A DNA stretch of 64,000 nucleotides from NCBI RefSeq assembly GCF_000006445.2, contig NC_006049.2, forward strand, positions 310,001-374,000, given 5' to 3'. The position numbers were made by a program, and so were the translations under genes. Shown here one piece after another: positions 29,701 to 38,038 of the stretch. This stretch comes from Debaryomyces hansenii CBS767. Lineage: Eukaryota > Ascomycota > Pichiomycetes > Serinales > Debaryomycetaceae. The first letter of the stretch is position 1, and every line of letters starts with the position of its first letter. Below the pieces are notes generated by a model, which was not told where the DNA came from, searched no databases, and was given only the letters and a program-made list of their open reading frames with translations.

Positions 29701-29761
29701 AGATACGGTTGCTAAGATTATACAAATTAATCAGCAACAACAAGAGCAACAGAATAAGTAA
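26720..29761 (+). CDS. NMD5: Importin-beta-family karyopherin, Nmd5/Sxm1 type (importin-7/8 homologue)
   Basis: 1013 residues from the ATG at 26720. The N-terminal importin-beta region is clear: LLKSLAGTLDSDFQVRKQSEQEL, then the LGIQISAAIFFKNRV block. HEAT-like repeats run throughout, and an acidic patch (DDDEEDEYDDAYFEGDEFE) sits near residue 920. The C-terminus has YSGIFGGLDSSQQD and a Gln-rich tail. This is the importin-7/8 class, represented by Nmd5 (Kap119) and Sxm1 (Kap108) in S. cerevisiae; I cannot tell which one it is. Known cargoes include TFIIS, Hog1, and ribosomal or RNA-binding proteins. Confidence 0.88.
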   Translation: MDKDNLLKSLAGTLDSDFQVRKQSEQELHVFEVQPGFTAYLLDLIMEEDVPLGIQISAAIFFKNRVVNYWLISENKAATPLNIQDNEKPIIKEKLVQTLVKKHKNNQLKLQLATAMHNILNSEKWEELIPVIKKLISDFDNLDHIYTGLICLYEYTKNYRWAGLETSSSTNPVLEEITTEMFPILENLVTNLLNNDSQVTDEMLYMIIKIFKFTTFSSLPSYFQDQSKLGNWCHLQILIINKPLPASVMEEDSIEMRTSNPRTKTVKWCFGNLHRLLTRHGGGFSTKDKANNEFAKSFLENFVPEILSAYWTIIENWSVKKVWLSEGSLYHMISFLEQLIETPAWALISDKLDAIILHVILPTLNANEETIELYEDEPDEYIRRFFDINRESNTADVASINFIFRLSTKKFKSTINQVLGIVNSIFSRRNENRQDIATAMETEGALRVLSTLSYKLDKKSSPVQGQLDQLLHTFIYPELSDETVSKTPWLTARACDTLAMFVYKYQDQQVLQDIFQAVVKCFQNQEQFPVQLTAVDALRTLVDEELVAEHISGQAPQLMGTLLDMSKKFESDILTSVMDSFVEKFAKNLEPYAHELSSKLVEQFLRLASELLDQQTSSTSNNIDLDKEYQASGILNTLTTLVIAMNSSPNVAASMESVIQDMVKFILENAMVAFLGEAIEILESILFSTQHVSPTLWNLFQSCIDSFDTYALEYFDTFQPFFESVINHGFSQSEVTIETPYVQSLLNVCFNILSSDSLDPIFADCAFELIELTILSMNTRFISFLPRFLPEIFNVFTNLESQDAFDGYMLHHLSVLKIFFGCLYIDPSTTFKFLNEKQFTGGFFQLWIKYSGDFQSVYGCKIQILCCLSILCDADLSLIPQPETILEVTDLLISNLEVLPHAIKARQDILSEDRGMKQYSANTGGDDDEEDEYDDAYFEGDEFEADEAELEAMKQTPIDNINVFEVFANKVMSLQQQDSGKYSGIFGGLDSSQQDTVAKIIQINQQQQEQQNK

Positions 29762-29959
29762 GTAACTAAGTAGGTTTATAGACGTTTATACTCTTTTTTT
29801 TCACTCGTTTAAAGATGATAGATTTTATATTAGATGAAATTCGTAGATAGCTATATTAGTTACACAAAACCAATGTTGCACTATGAAGTAACGGCAAGAT
29901 CGTACTCATTAAAGATAGGTTCATAGTACATCATATCTTAATTTATAATAGCTTACAAC

Positions 29960-31045
29960 ATGTTCTCTGGATTTGGATCAGCAATGTTTGGTGCATCGCA
30001 ATTTGCGCCAATGAACTCGAATTTTGAAGATTATTTCAGAAGTTATCCAGTTGCTATGATGCCTGATCATATTAGAAAAGATGATGCCAATTATGGGGGA
30101 AAGATTTTTTTACCATCTTCGGCATTGAACAAGTTGACAATGCTACACATAAGATACCCTATGTTATTTGAATTATCGAACGAAGCAAGTGGTGTTACAA
30201 CTCACAGTGGTGTTTTGGAGTTTGTGGCGGAAGAAGGAAGAGCTTATCTACCACAGTGGATGATGTCAACTTTACAATTATCACCGGGGCTGTTGTTGAA
30301 AATTTCCAACTGTGACTTACCGTTAGGTAATTTTGTGAAAATAGAACCTCAATCCGTTGATTTCTTAGATATTTCAGATCCAAAGGCGGTGTTAGAAAAC
30401 GTGTTAAGAAACTTTTCTACTTTAACGGTAAATGATATCATTGAAATAAACTATAATGATTCTATATTTGGTATAAAGGTTCTTGAGGCCAAACCTGAAT
30501 CATCAAGCCGTGGTATTTGTGTTGTTGAAACAGATTTAGAAACAGACTTTGCACCACCGGTTGGGTATGTTGAGCCAGAATATAAACCTCAGGCGAAGAA
30601 ACCTACAACGAACGCAATCGACCCATCTAGCGTAAACAGAAGTGCCGGGGCTGGTACTATGGCCAAGTCTTTGAATTATGCCAACTTGGTAGCTGAATCA
30701 TCAAATCCTGCGACGAAAGCGTTCCAAGGATCAGGGCAATCATTATCTGGAAAACCTACGACAGAACGGGAACAAGTTAAAGAAAATCACACGATAGATG
30801 ATTTGGATCCTGATGCAGAACCCGTGCCATTGGATTTACCAAGTAATCAGTTATTTTTTGGCTTTCCAGTGGTACTACCAACGCCTGAAGAAAGTGAGGA
30901 AGAGAATGCTAATCAAGCTTCGCAGGATGCTTTTAGCGGAAGTGGGCAATCATTGAGACAGAGTAAAAAACGAAAGGATAAGACTAGTAATCATCCATCA
31001 TTGAAGAATCATTCAAGAAGCCCAGACTACATTGAAATAGATTAA
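29960..31045 (+). CDS. UFD1: Ubiquitin fusion degradation protein Ufd1
   Basis: 361 residues. The Ufd1 double-psi beta-barrel region is strongly conserved (DYFRSYPVAMMPDH; PQSVDFLDISDPKAVLENVL; DFAPPVGYVEPEY). Two SHP boxes for Cdc48 binding are visible, FQGSGQSL at 255-262 and FSGSGQSL at 325-332. With Npl4 it forms the Cdc48 adaptor that unfolds ubiquitylated substrates in ERAD and other pathways. Residue 111 is encoded by CTG in SPG-x-LLK; as recalled, the S. cerevisiae protein has Ser there, so this codon supports CUG-to-Ser decoding. Confidence 0.96.
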   Translation: MFSGFGSAMFGASQFAPMNSNFEDYFRSYPVAMMPDHIRKDDANYGGKIFLPSSALNKLTMLHIRYPMLFELSNEASGVTTHSGVLEFVAEEGRAYLPQWMMSTLQLSPGLLLKISNCDLPLGNFVKIEPQSVDFLDISDPKAVLENVLRNFSTLTVNDIIEINYNDSIFGIKVLEAKPESSSRGICVVETDLETDFAPPVGYVEPEYKPQAKKPTTNAIDPSSVNRSAGAGTMAKSLNYANLVAESSNPATKAFQGSGQSLSGKPTTEREQVKENHTIDDLDPDAEPVPLDLPSNQLFFGFPVVLPTPEESEEENANQASQDAFSGSGQSLRQSKKRKDKTSNHPSLKNHSRSPDYIEID

Positions 31046-31157
31046 TCCGCTTGCCTAACATATACATATATATCAATACGTAATTAAATATCTTCCATTA
31101 ATGCATAAATATAACTAATACATACGCCGTAAATAAATAATATACACATACTATCAA

Positions 31158-31787
31158 TTAAGGCAAGAAACAATCATTTCCTTGTTCAACAGCTCTCTTG
31201 GTGTGCTCAACAATGTCAATTGCTTCCCATGGGTAGGCGATCCAGCTGTCTGGAACGGTTCTAGCAGCAAAGTAGTTACCGTTCATGATTTCGGCTGGTA
31301 ATTCGGCCCTCTTTGGCTTTTCCTTGTCATGCAAAACAAAAATACCAAAAGTGGTATCGTTTGGATCGGCATTCTTAGCAGCAGATTGTTCAGCAATATC
31401 CTTTTTCAACTCAGAAATGGCGTAGTGCAAAGTGGTTCTGGTATCGTCAACCTCGTCGATAATCAAGATCTTCTTACCAACTAAATCGATCTTGGATTGT
31501 TGGTAGTCAATCCATTGGGTTCTAACCACCTCGGTACCAATTTGCTCTTCATTGGCACCATCAACAACCTCGTAAAGAGACAAGATAATGGCCATAACTC
31601 TGACATTTGGTTGACCTGGCTCTTTCAAGAATGAACGTAACATACGGGCTGGAATAAAACCACCACCACCAATAGCTATGATTAAGTCAGGGTTGAATTC
31701 CTTAATTTTGTCTGCTGCTTCTTGACATAATTGATGGACATTGTTGTACGAAATGTACATTTTGTCTTGAACTTCGTCCGAACCCAT
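31158..31787 (-). CDS. HPT1: Hypoxanthine-guanine phosphoribosyltransferase
   Basis: 209 residues. The PRPP-binding loop is ILIIDEVDDTRTTL at 107-120. The N-terminal ISYNNVHQLCQ and IIAIGGGGFIPARMLR blocks and the C-terminal AIDIVEHTKRAVEQGND resemble S. cerevisiae Hpt1 more than its relative Xpt1. The enzyme salvages hypoxanthine and guanine to IMP and GMP using PRPP. Length (221 in S. cerevisiae) and motifs are intact. It is convergent with UFD1 and divergent from LHS1 over a 1.27 kb gap. Confidence 0.94.
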   Translation of the reverse strand: MGSDEVQDKMYISYNNVHQLCQEAADKIKEFNPDLIIAIGGGGFIPARMLRSFLKEPGQPNVRVMAIILSLYEVVDGANEEQIGTEVVRTQWIDYQQSKIDLVGKKILIIDEVDDTRTTLHYAISELKKDIAEQSAAKNADPNDTTFGIFVLHDKEKPKRAELPAEIMNGNYFAARTVPDSWIAYPWEAIDIVEHTKRAVEQGNDCFLP

Positions 31788-32443
31788 TACTGTTTACTTT
31801 GATATTTATGTAAGCTTGATTAATTGCCGAATCACGTACCTAGGGGGCAATCGTTTACCCAAGCACAAGAAGAGTTTCAGAAAAAGTTTTGGAATTTCAA
31901 TCCTTAACACTGGTGCTGCGCAGGACGGAAAAAAAATTTAGAAAAAATCTCTTGATGATGTCCTTACGGCAATCCACGGATTGCAGCTTATTTATCCGTA
32001 AGTTAGCTTGCTAATCAAATGCGTGAACTATACTGCCTGAACTTAATGTTTCCAATCAGATAATGACTTAATATCCAGTGTCTCAGCATGTTATCTTGAT
32101 ATGCATTTTTTGCTTATCTTTCGTACACCATAGCACCTTCAATGGAACCGAACAATTCACCCATACACCAAATTAGCACCTTACACCTAAGCCACGTATT
32201 GCACAGAATAAAATGACACAAAGAACCCGAAATTATCAAAATGGCTGCAATTCAGTTAGATGGAGGCCGGAACATTGTTGTCAACTATTCATTCATTGTA
32301 ATCGAGAAAAGGGACGTAGTTTAATATTCACGATTGTATGATGTATTGATGGGTCCTGCTGAGTCACGAATCCTACACATACTGAATATATAGCAAATGC
32401 ATGGTTAAGCGAACTATTCTTAAACAAATTTGAAGTCAAACTG

Positions 32444-32478
32444 TATAATCAACATATCATGTTATAATCAACATATCA
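32444..32478. repeat. Tandem repeat, 19-bp period
   Basis: TATAATCAACATATCA occurs at 32444..32459 and again at 32463..32478 with a 3-nt spacer. It is short and AT-rich; its role is unknown. Confidence 0.75.
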
Positions 32479-32545
32479 CTTTATAAAACAATATAATATG
32501 CTGGTAAGGTAATATATCATGTAGTATATGAGGTGTTTTCTTGTT

Positions 32546-32584
32546 AAAGTACTAATTAATTCATTAATTAGTTTGGTGTACTTT
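32546..32584. repeat. Imperfect inverted repeat with perfect 9-bp core
   Basis: CTAATTAAT-TC-ATTAATTAG at 32552..32571 is a perfect inverted repeat with a 2-nt loop. Flanking AAAGTAC (32546..32552) and GTACTTT (32578..32584) extend the symmetry across a 6-nt bulge. The element may be a terminator-like hairpin or a homeodomain-type factor site (TAATTA cores). Confidence 0.6.
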
Positions 32585-32996
32585 ATCGAAACCATGGCAG
32601 GTAAATAGCGAGATTCAAATGGTATAATTCGATTTTACTACCATCTTAAAAAGAGAAACGACTACTTCTCCCGAAGCAAATAATAATAAGGAGACTAAGA
32701 TAAAATGACCCGATAAATAATTATGTACCATTTGTCAATGTGATTCGTGTTTTGAAAACACGACATTTAAAACTTAGTTCCAGACTGAATACAAGCAGAT
32801 TTGTCAATATGACCTCATGAGCTTCATTTTTGATAACACGCTAAGACTTGATAGTACTATTAGCAGCAACTAAATTGGCTTACGATGAAAATCATTACAG
32901 AAGCGTGCAAATGATAATTTGATTTCACCCCTCTTTTCGCATTCTAGACGGTACTAAACACGTAGAGATTTTTCAGTACTAATAAAGAGAAGTGTT

Positions 32997-33004
32997 TTCT
33001 AGAA
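32997..33004. promoter_or_regulatory. Heat-shock-element-like unit upstream of LHS1
   Basis: TTCTAGAA is a perfect inverted nTTCnnGAAn unit, 52-59 bp before the LHS1 ATG. A GAA-containing stretch just upstream (AGAGAAGTG) could be a further imperfect unit. Hsf1 control of an ER Hsp70 is plausible but unproven. Confidence 0.4.
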
Positions 33005-33055
33005 TATATTATCAGTAAATAGTGAAAACGAAGGCAAAGCATTGATAAACAGAGG

Positions 33056-35824
33056 ATGAAACTCATATTATTTTTCATTTGTTTAGTTGCTACGAGTAGT
33101 GCGGCTATATTGGGGATTGACTACGGTCAACAATTCACCAAGGCCGTCTTATTGGCACCGGGAATTTCATTTGAAATTGTGCTTACTGATGAAGGCAAGA
33201 GAAAGGATTTGTCGGGTATTTCGATCAGAGAGAATGATGGAGGACTCGAGAGAGTATTCGGATCCGCCACTGGGTCGTTGTGCACCAGATTTCCTCAATC
33301 GTGTGTCATGGGATTGAAACCGCTTTTGGGGAAATCAGCCAAGAGTGCCGAAACACAACAGTTTTTGGCACGCAATTTTGGCGTGAAGTTGATTGGTGAC
33401 GATTCCAGGGCAGATGCTATTAAGCTTGATTTGGGGCTTTCGAACGATTCGTACAAGTTTGCCATTGAAGAAGCGCTTGCCATGAATTTGCACGAACTCA
33501 AAGGTAGGGCTTTGAACGATTTGGAAGATAACGATTTGGCAAAACCTATTGTTGAAGACGTGGTGGTTTCTGTTGCTCCATTTGCTTCACATGAAACAAA
33601 ACAGGCGTACTTGGATGGATTGAAGTTGGGTAATTTCTCTAATGTTTTAGGATTAGTCGATGAAGGTACCGCTGTTGCATTGAATTATGTTTCGAGCAAA
33701 AAGTTTGAAAAAGGAGATTTGACAGACGAAAAAGAATACCATATTATTTACGACATGGGTGCCGGATCGACAACCGCCACTTTATTTTCATTCACTCCAT
33801 TCACTAATGGTTCAATTGTGTTGGAACTCGAAAGTATTGGATACGACGAAACCTTTGGGGGTCAATTATTCACCCAATCTGTTAACACGATCATTTTAGA
33901 GAAGTTTTTAAGTGCATTCAATTTAAAGGATTCAACTAAGCTTCCACCAAAGGTTTTGGCCCGTATCTTAGAAGCAGCTGAAAAGGCTAAGATCGTCCTT
34001 TCTATCAATTCTGATTATCATGTTTCATTGGAGAATCTTTATGAAGATAAGGATTTTAAGACCACTGTCACAAAGGATGAATTCGAAGAAATTAACTCCG
34101 ACTTAATGGACCATATAACTAAGCCAATCAAGGATGCATTGAAATCTTCCGCTCCAGAAAAGTCAATTGAAGATATAAAATCTGTTATCTTGAACGGTGG
34201 GTCTATGAGAATTCCATTTGTTCAAAAGCATTTAGCCACATTATTAGGTGAAAATAGAATTTCTAAATCTGTTAATGCGGACGAAAGTTGTGCTTTAGGT
34301 ACTACATTACAAGGCCTTAGATTGAAGACTAAATTAGAGAATTTCAAGGATATTAAAGTGATTGAGAAGTCCTACCATAATTTTGAAGTTAAGATTGATG
34401 ATAGTGATGACGATCAATTAGTCTTTCCTAGAGGTTGCCAAATAAATAATAGCTCTAGATTGAATTTCGGTAACCCTACCAAAGGTATCAACATTGGATT
34501 ATATGAGGATGGCCGTTTAATTAAATCCTATAAATTTGATGATCTTCTGAAAAAGGCCAGTGATGTAAGTTGTTCTTCCAAAGAGAGTAAACAAATTTTT
34601 GGCACTTTTACCTTAGATCATAATAAAATGTTTGATTTATCCAGCTTAGAAATCGAATGTGTTGCAAGTGGAGAAAAGGGTGGATTTTTCCAAAAATTAT
34701 TGAAGAAGGAAGGAGATGCGTCGGAAGATGTGAAGGAAGAAGCTTCTAACGACGATGAAACTACCGATAACAACGCGACAAATACAACCCAATCAGACGC
34801 ATCAAAATCGACAAAGAGAAAGTCCAAGCCTGTTTCTATCAGTATCCCTAAACCGATTTATCCCCATATCAAGCCTATGTCAAGAACAACCAAAGAACGT
34901 ACTTTCAATAAGTTGGCTTATTTAAACAGTAAGGATGAATCTCGGGCAGAATTAGACGAAATCAAGAATAATTTAGAGAGTAAATGTTACGAATTACGTG
35001 CATTTATTGATGATCATGAAGATGAGTTATTAAAGGAGGTGACTGAAGATGAAATATCGGAGTACAGCTCATTTGTTCGTGACACCATAGAATGGTTCGA
35101 GTTTGAAAGTGATGGATCTTCTGTCGAAGACTTCCTTAAAAAATCAAGTGAAGTAGCTTCAAAGAAGAAAGCTTTAGATTCTATTGTTGAAATGTCGAAA
35201 GTGGATATTTCTTTAGCTGGTATGAAAAAATTATATGAAGATGGTACTACTATCGCTATGCAAGTGCAAAGTTATATGCTTGAATCCGGTACTCAAATTA
35301 GTGAAATAAGACAAAAGTATGAAAAGGAGAATTTTGATTTTGATAAGGAAAATGATCGTATTAAACTTAAACTTTTGAGAGAAGGTGGCGATAAGATTAT
35401 GACGTTAGACAAGGATTTAGAAAAATATAAGGAACACTTATCAAAAGTTGGCGAATTGACTTCATTGAGTGAATCTAAATTCAATAAGATTCCAAAGAGA
35501 GAAGTTTATGAAATATATGAAGCTGCTACAGGAAAAATTGTTGAGATGTTAGCTGATATTATTTTAATTCAGGAATCGCAAAAGACCAGACTCGAAACAT
35601 TCAACGATAAGTTTGATAAGTTATTAGAAAGAAAGAATAAAAAAGAATTAAGAGATAAGTTAAAGCAAGAAAAGGAGGCAGAAAAGGAGACTGTCGAGGA
35701 TGAAGAAGAGAATGGTTTTATCGAAGAAGAATCTGATTCTGAACCAATTGAACCAGAAACTAACTCTGAATCCACAGTTATCAATGACGCAGAATCTACC
35801 GAGATTGTTCACGATGAATTGTGA
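33056..35824 (+). CDS. LHS1: ER lumenal Hsp70-family chaperone Lhs1 (GRP170 type)
   Basis: 922 residues. A signal peptide (MKLILFFICLVATSSAA) is followed directly by the ATPase start ILGIDYGQQFTKAVL. It shows the long, divergent Hsp70 pattern of Lhs1/GRP170: an actin-like nucleotide-binding domain to about 420, a beta region, an acidic linker near 560-600, then a Glu/Lys-rich helical C-terminal half. The last four residues are HDEL, the yeast ER-retention signal. Lhs1 acts as nucleotide-exchange factor for Kar2 and helps protein translocation and folding. Length fits S. cerevisiae Lhs1 (881). Confidence 0.96.
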   Translation: MKLILFFICLVATSSAAILGIDYGQQFTKAVLLAPGISFEIVLTDEGKRKDLSGISIRENDGGLERVFGSATGSLCTRFPQSCVMGLKPLLGKSAKSAETQQFLARNFGVKLIGDDSRADAIKLDLGLSNDSYKFAIEEALAMNLHELKGRALNDLEDNDLAKPIVEDVVVSVAPFASHETKQAYLDGLKLGNFSNVLGLVDEGTAVALNYVSSKKFEKGDLTDEKEYHIIYDMGAGSTTATLFSFTPFTNGSIVLELESIGYDETFGGQLFTQSVNTIILEKFLSAFNLKDSTKLPPKVLARILEAAEKAKIVLSINSDYHVSLENLYEDKDFKTTVTKDEFEEINSDLMDHITKPIKDALKSSAPEKSIEDIKSVILNGGSMRIPFVQKHLATLLGENRISKSVNADESCALGTTLQGLRLKTKLENFKDIKVIEKSYHNFEVKIDDSDDDQLVFPRGCQINNSSRLNFGNPTKGINIGLYEDGRLIKSYKFDDLLKKASDVSCSSKESKQIFGTFTLDHNKMFDLSSLEIECVASGEKGGFFQKLLKKEGDASEDVKEEASNDDETTDNNATNTTQSDASKSTKRKSKPVSISIPKPIYPHIKPMSRTTKERTFNKLAYLNSKDESRAELDEIKNNLESKCYELRAFIDDHEDELLKEVTEDEISEYSSFVRDTIEWFEFESDGSSVEDFLKKSSEVASKKKALDSIVEMSKVDISLAGMKKLYEDGTTIAMQVQSYMLESGTQISEIRQKYEKENFDFDKENDRIKLKLLREGGDKIMTLDKDLEKYKEHLSKVGELTSLSESKFNKIPKREVYEIYEAATGKIVEMLADIILIQESQKTRLETFNDKFDKLLERKNKKELRDKLKQEKEAEKETVEDEEENGFIEEESDSEPIEPETNSESTVINDAESTEIVHDEL

Positions 35825-36016
35825 TTCATGTTCCCTTTAACCTCTTTCTATACATAGATATATATTGGTAAAGATATATATATACCCATTAATATAAATA
35901 ATTGATTTTATCAGTGCAGTTTGTGTAATAAACTGAAAAAGCCAGATGCGAGATGAAATAAATTATCAACACTCCAGAAACTAAGTATTCAGAGATTAAC
36001 ATAAAGATATTTCAAT

Positions 36017-38032
36017 ATGAATAACAACAATCGTATGTTTATACTATGCCATGGATATATCTGCTTTGATTTATACGAATCATTCATTATGCGAAGCGAG
36101 CTTTTCCTTTGAACATATATACTAACATTTGCAACAGATCGTCCCTCATCGTCTGGAACTTACCTGGGAAGAGACTCGTATAGAACATCGAGAAGAGAAA
36201 ATAACGGCGGATATGAATATCAGGATCGTGCAAGAGAAAGAGCTCGTGATAGTCCATATGGAGAAAGAAGTGTGCCAGAATATGAGAGAAGAAGTGGGAA
36301 TGATAGGTACGATGACAGAAGAGGTGGGAATGATAGGTACGATGACAGAAGAGGCGGGAATAATAGATACGACGACAGAAGAGGCGGGAATGAGAAGTAC
36401 GATGACAGAAGAAGTGGGAATGATAGGTACGATGACAGAAGAGGTGGGAATGATAGGTACGGTGACAGAGGAAATGGTAATTATAGGCCTTCTCGACCAT
36501 CTCATGACACAAGGAACGAAAGATATAATAATAACAGATACTACAGGGATAGAGGAGGAGATAGGGATGATAGGGGAGACTCACTGCTCACGTATAAACC
36601 GAGATACGATGATAGACAACAAACGGGAAGACAAAGAGTTCCCACACAAGACTCTAAACCTAAGTTGACTAAAGAAGAAGAAATAGAGAGATGCGAGAAG
36701 AAATTAGCAAATTTACAAAAGGTTCCAAATATCGAGGATATAACTATTATTGACTCGAAATGGGGTGTGAAACCAAAGGGGTTTGAGAATGTTACAGCCC
36801 AGCGAGCCAAATTATCAGGTTTGTTTCCTTTACCAGGCTATCCAAGACCAGTTGATTTTACAAAATTGGAAGGGGTGGCTAGAGATAGATTATTGAATTC
36901 GAATGATATTTTGAATGGCTCGTCTAAGATTGACCCCATCGATTCAAGAAATTCTAGTATCTTGTTCATTAAAAATATTAATTTTGGAATAATTGACTAT
37001 TTGAAGGTTACTGAATATTTCAACAAATTTTTGAGCCAGATTGATATCCCCGAAACCACTTTAAATAACGTGGAATCCAAAAGGAAAACTAAAGATGATC
37101 AAAATTTGATCATTGAATTTAAGAACAATACATGTGCAACGATTGCAATGGCATTAAACTCTAGGAAATTATCATTTAATGAAATGAAATTGGTCAAAAA
37201 TGACGATGAAGGAAACCCTATTCATCAAATCGGTCAAGACACAGGTGATGATATCGTACTTGACATTTCAAGACCTGGAGAATATGTAGTCCAATGTTTA
37301 CCACCATATTCCGAAATTAAAGAGGATGAAATCGAAGAAAGTGTCACCGATAGCCCAAGAAAAATTACAGTTTTAGTACCCTCCACACTTGATGAAACAG
37401 AACTAATTAAAAATATAAAGGAGGTAGGTACTATTAAAGGATTTCAGATGTTAAGAGAAATAGGTACAAAAAAATCATTAGGAATCGCTTTCTTAGAGTT
37501 CTATATTGATCCAACTAAATATCAAAAGACTATTAACGCAATTCCAGTAATACAAACATTGGTTGAAGACTTGAAACAAAGCCTGTTTATAGAAGATGCG
37601 TTCTTCTCATGCATTATTCCTGATCATACCAGTATTCAAGATTGTCCAATTGATTTGAGTACTTTAAAGAAATTAGTGAAGAATGAACATGTTACAACGC
37701 ATCCAAGCCTGCGAGTTATTCAGCTTATAAATATCGTAACAGCCAAGGATTTGATGGATGATGCAAGTTTCAAATTTATTCAAAAGGATATTCAGCAAGA
37801 AGTTTCAAAATTTGGTAACCTTAAAACAATCAAAATCCCAAGACCAGCGAACGATTATACTCCTGGGATATCGCAATTTACCCAACCAGGACTAGGAAAG
37901 ATATATATCGAGTTTGATGACGAGGAAACTGCATTGAACGCTATCATGGGATTAGCAGGTAGAATGTATAATGATAGAACAGTACTTTGTTCGTTTTATG
38001 ATTATGATGATTTTAAAAACGGACTACTTTAA
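36017..38032 (+). CDS. MUD2: U2AF65-like splicing factor Mud2, two exons
   Basis: Exon 1 is 36017..36032 (16 nt), exon 2 is 36138..38032; together 636 residues starting MNNNNHRPSSSGTYLGRDSY. The N-terminal region is Arg/Asp/Gly-rich, with six 10-residue repeats of the type RYDDRRGGND (about 57-116). WGVKPKGFENVTAQRAKLSG (about 214-233) matches the conserved block before the RRMs in U2AF large subunits. RRM-like folds follow (SILFIKNINF near 279, a middle domain, and a C-terminal UHM-like domain with KIYIEFDDEETALNAIMGLAGR). Mud2 binds branch-point-binding protein and the polypyrimidine region. The frame before the intron was found by the splice signals. Confidence 0.9.
36033..36137 (+). other. 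MUD2: 105-nt intron in MUD2 after a 16-nt first exon
   Basis: The 5' splice site GTATGT starts at 36033, the branch point TACTAAC is at 36120..36126, and the 3' splice site CAG ends at 36137. The branch point to 3' splice-site distance is only about 11 nt. Without splicing, the ATG frame is not joined to the conserved protein. Confidence 0.9.
36301..36480. repeat. MUD2: Six tandem 30-bp coding repeats in MUD2
   Basis: Six near-identical 30-bp units (phase TGATAGGTACGATGACAGAA) encode the Arg/Asp/Gly decapeptides of the Mud2 N-terminal region. Differences between copies are mostly single bases. Because the unit is a multiple of three, other frames on both strands also stay open and look like ORFs. 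Confidence 0.93.
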
Positions 38033-38038
38033 ATAGCA

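Larger units (their letters stand above)
31788..33055. other. Long divergent intergenic region between HPT1 and LHS1
   Basis: 1268 bp without a protein-like ORF. It holds a Gcn4/Bas1-like TGAGTCA at 32360..32366, a tandem 19-bp repeat at 32444..32478, a strong hairpin at 32546..32584, and a TTCTAGAA heat-shock-type unit close to LHS1. A lost gene, an unannotated RNA or an unusually large regulatory region would all fit. No tRNA-like B box was seen. Confidence 0.5.

Noticed and set aside
31952..32040. TTGATGA ... CTGA spacing resembling a box C/D snoRNA
   Set aside because: The flanks have no complementary terminal stem and the box C match is imperfect.
36087..36668. Long open frames on both strands over the MUD2 repeats (for example 36087..36584 minus and 36129..36668 plus)
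   Set aside because: They are by-products of a 30-bp repeat that keeps every frame open; the spliced MUD2 frame explains the DNA and matches U2AF65.
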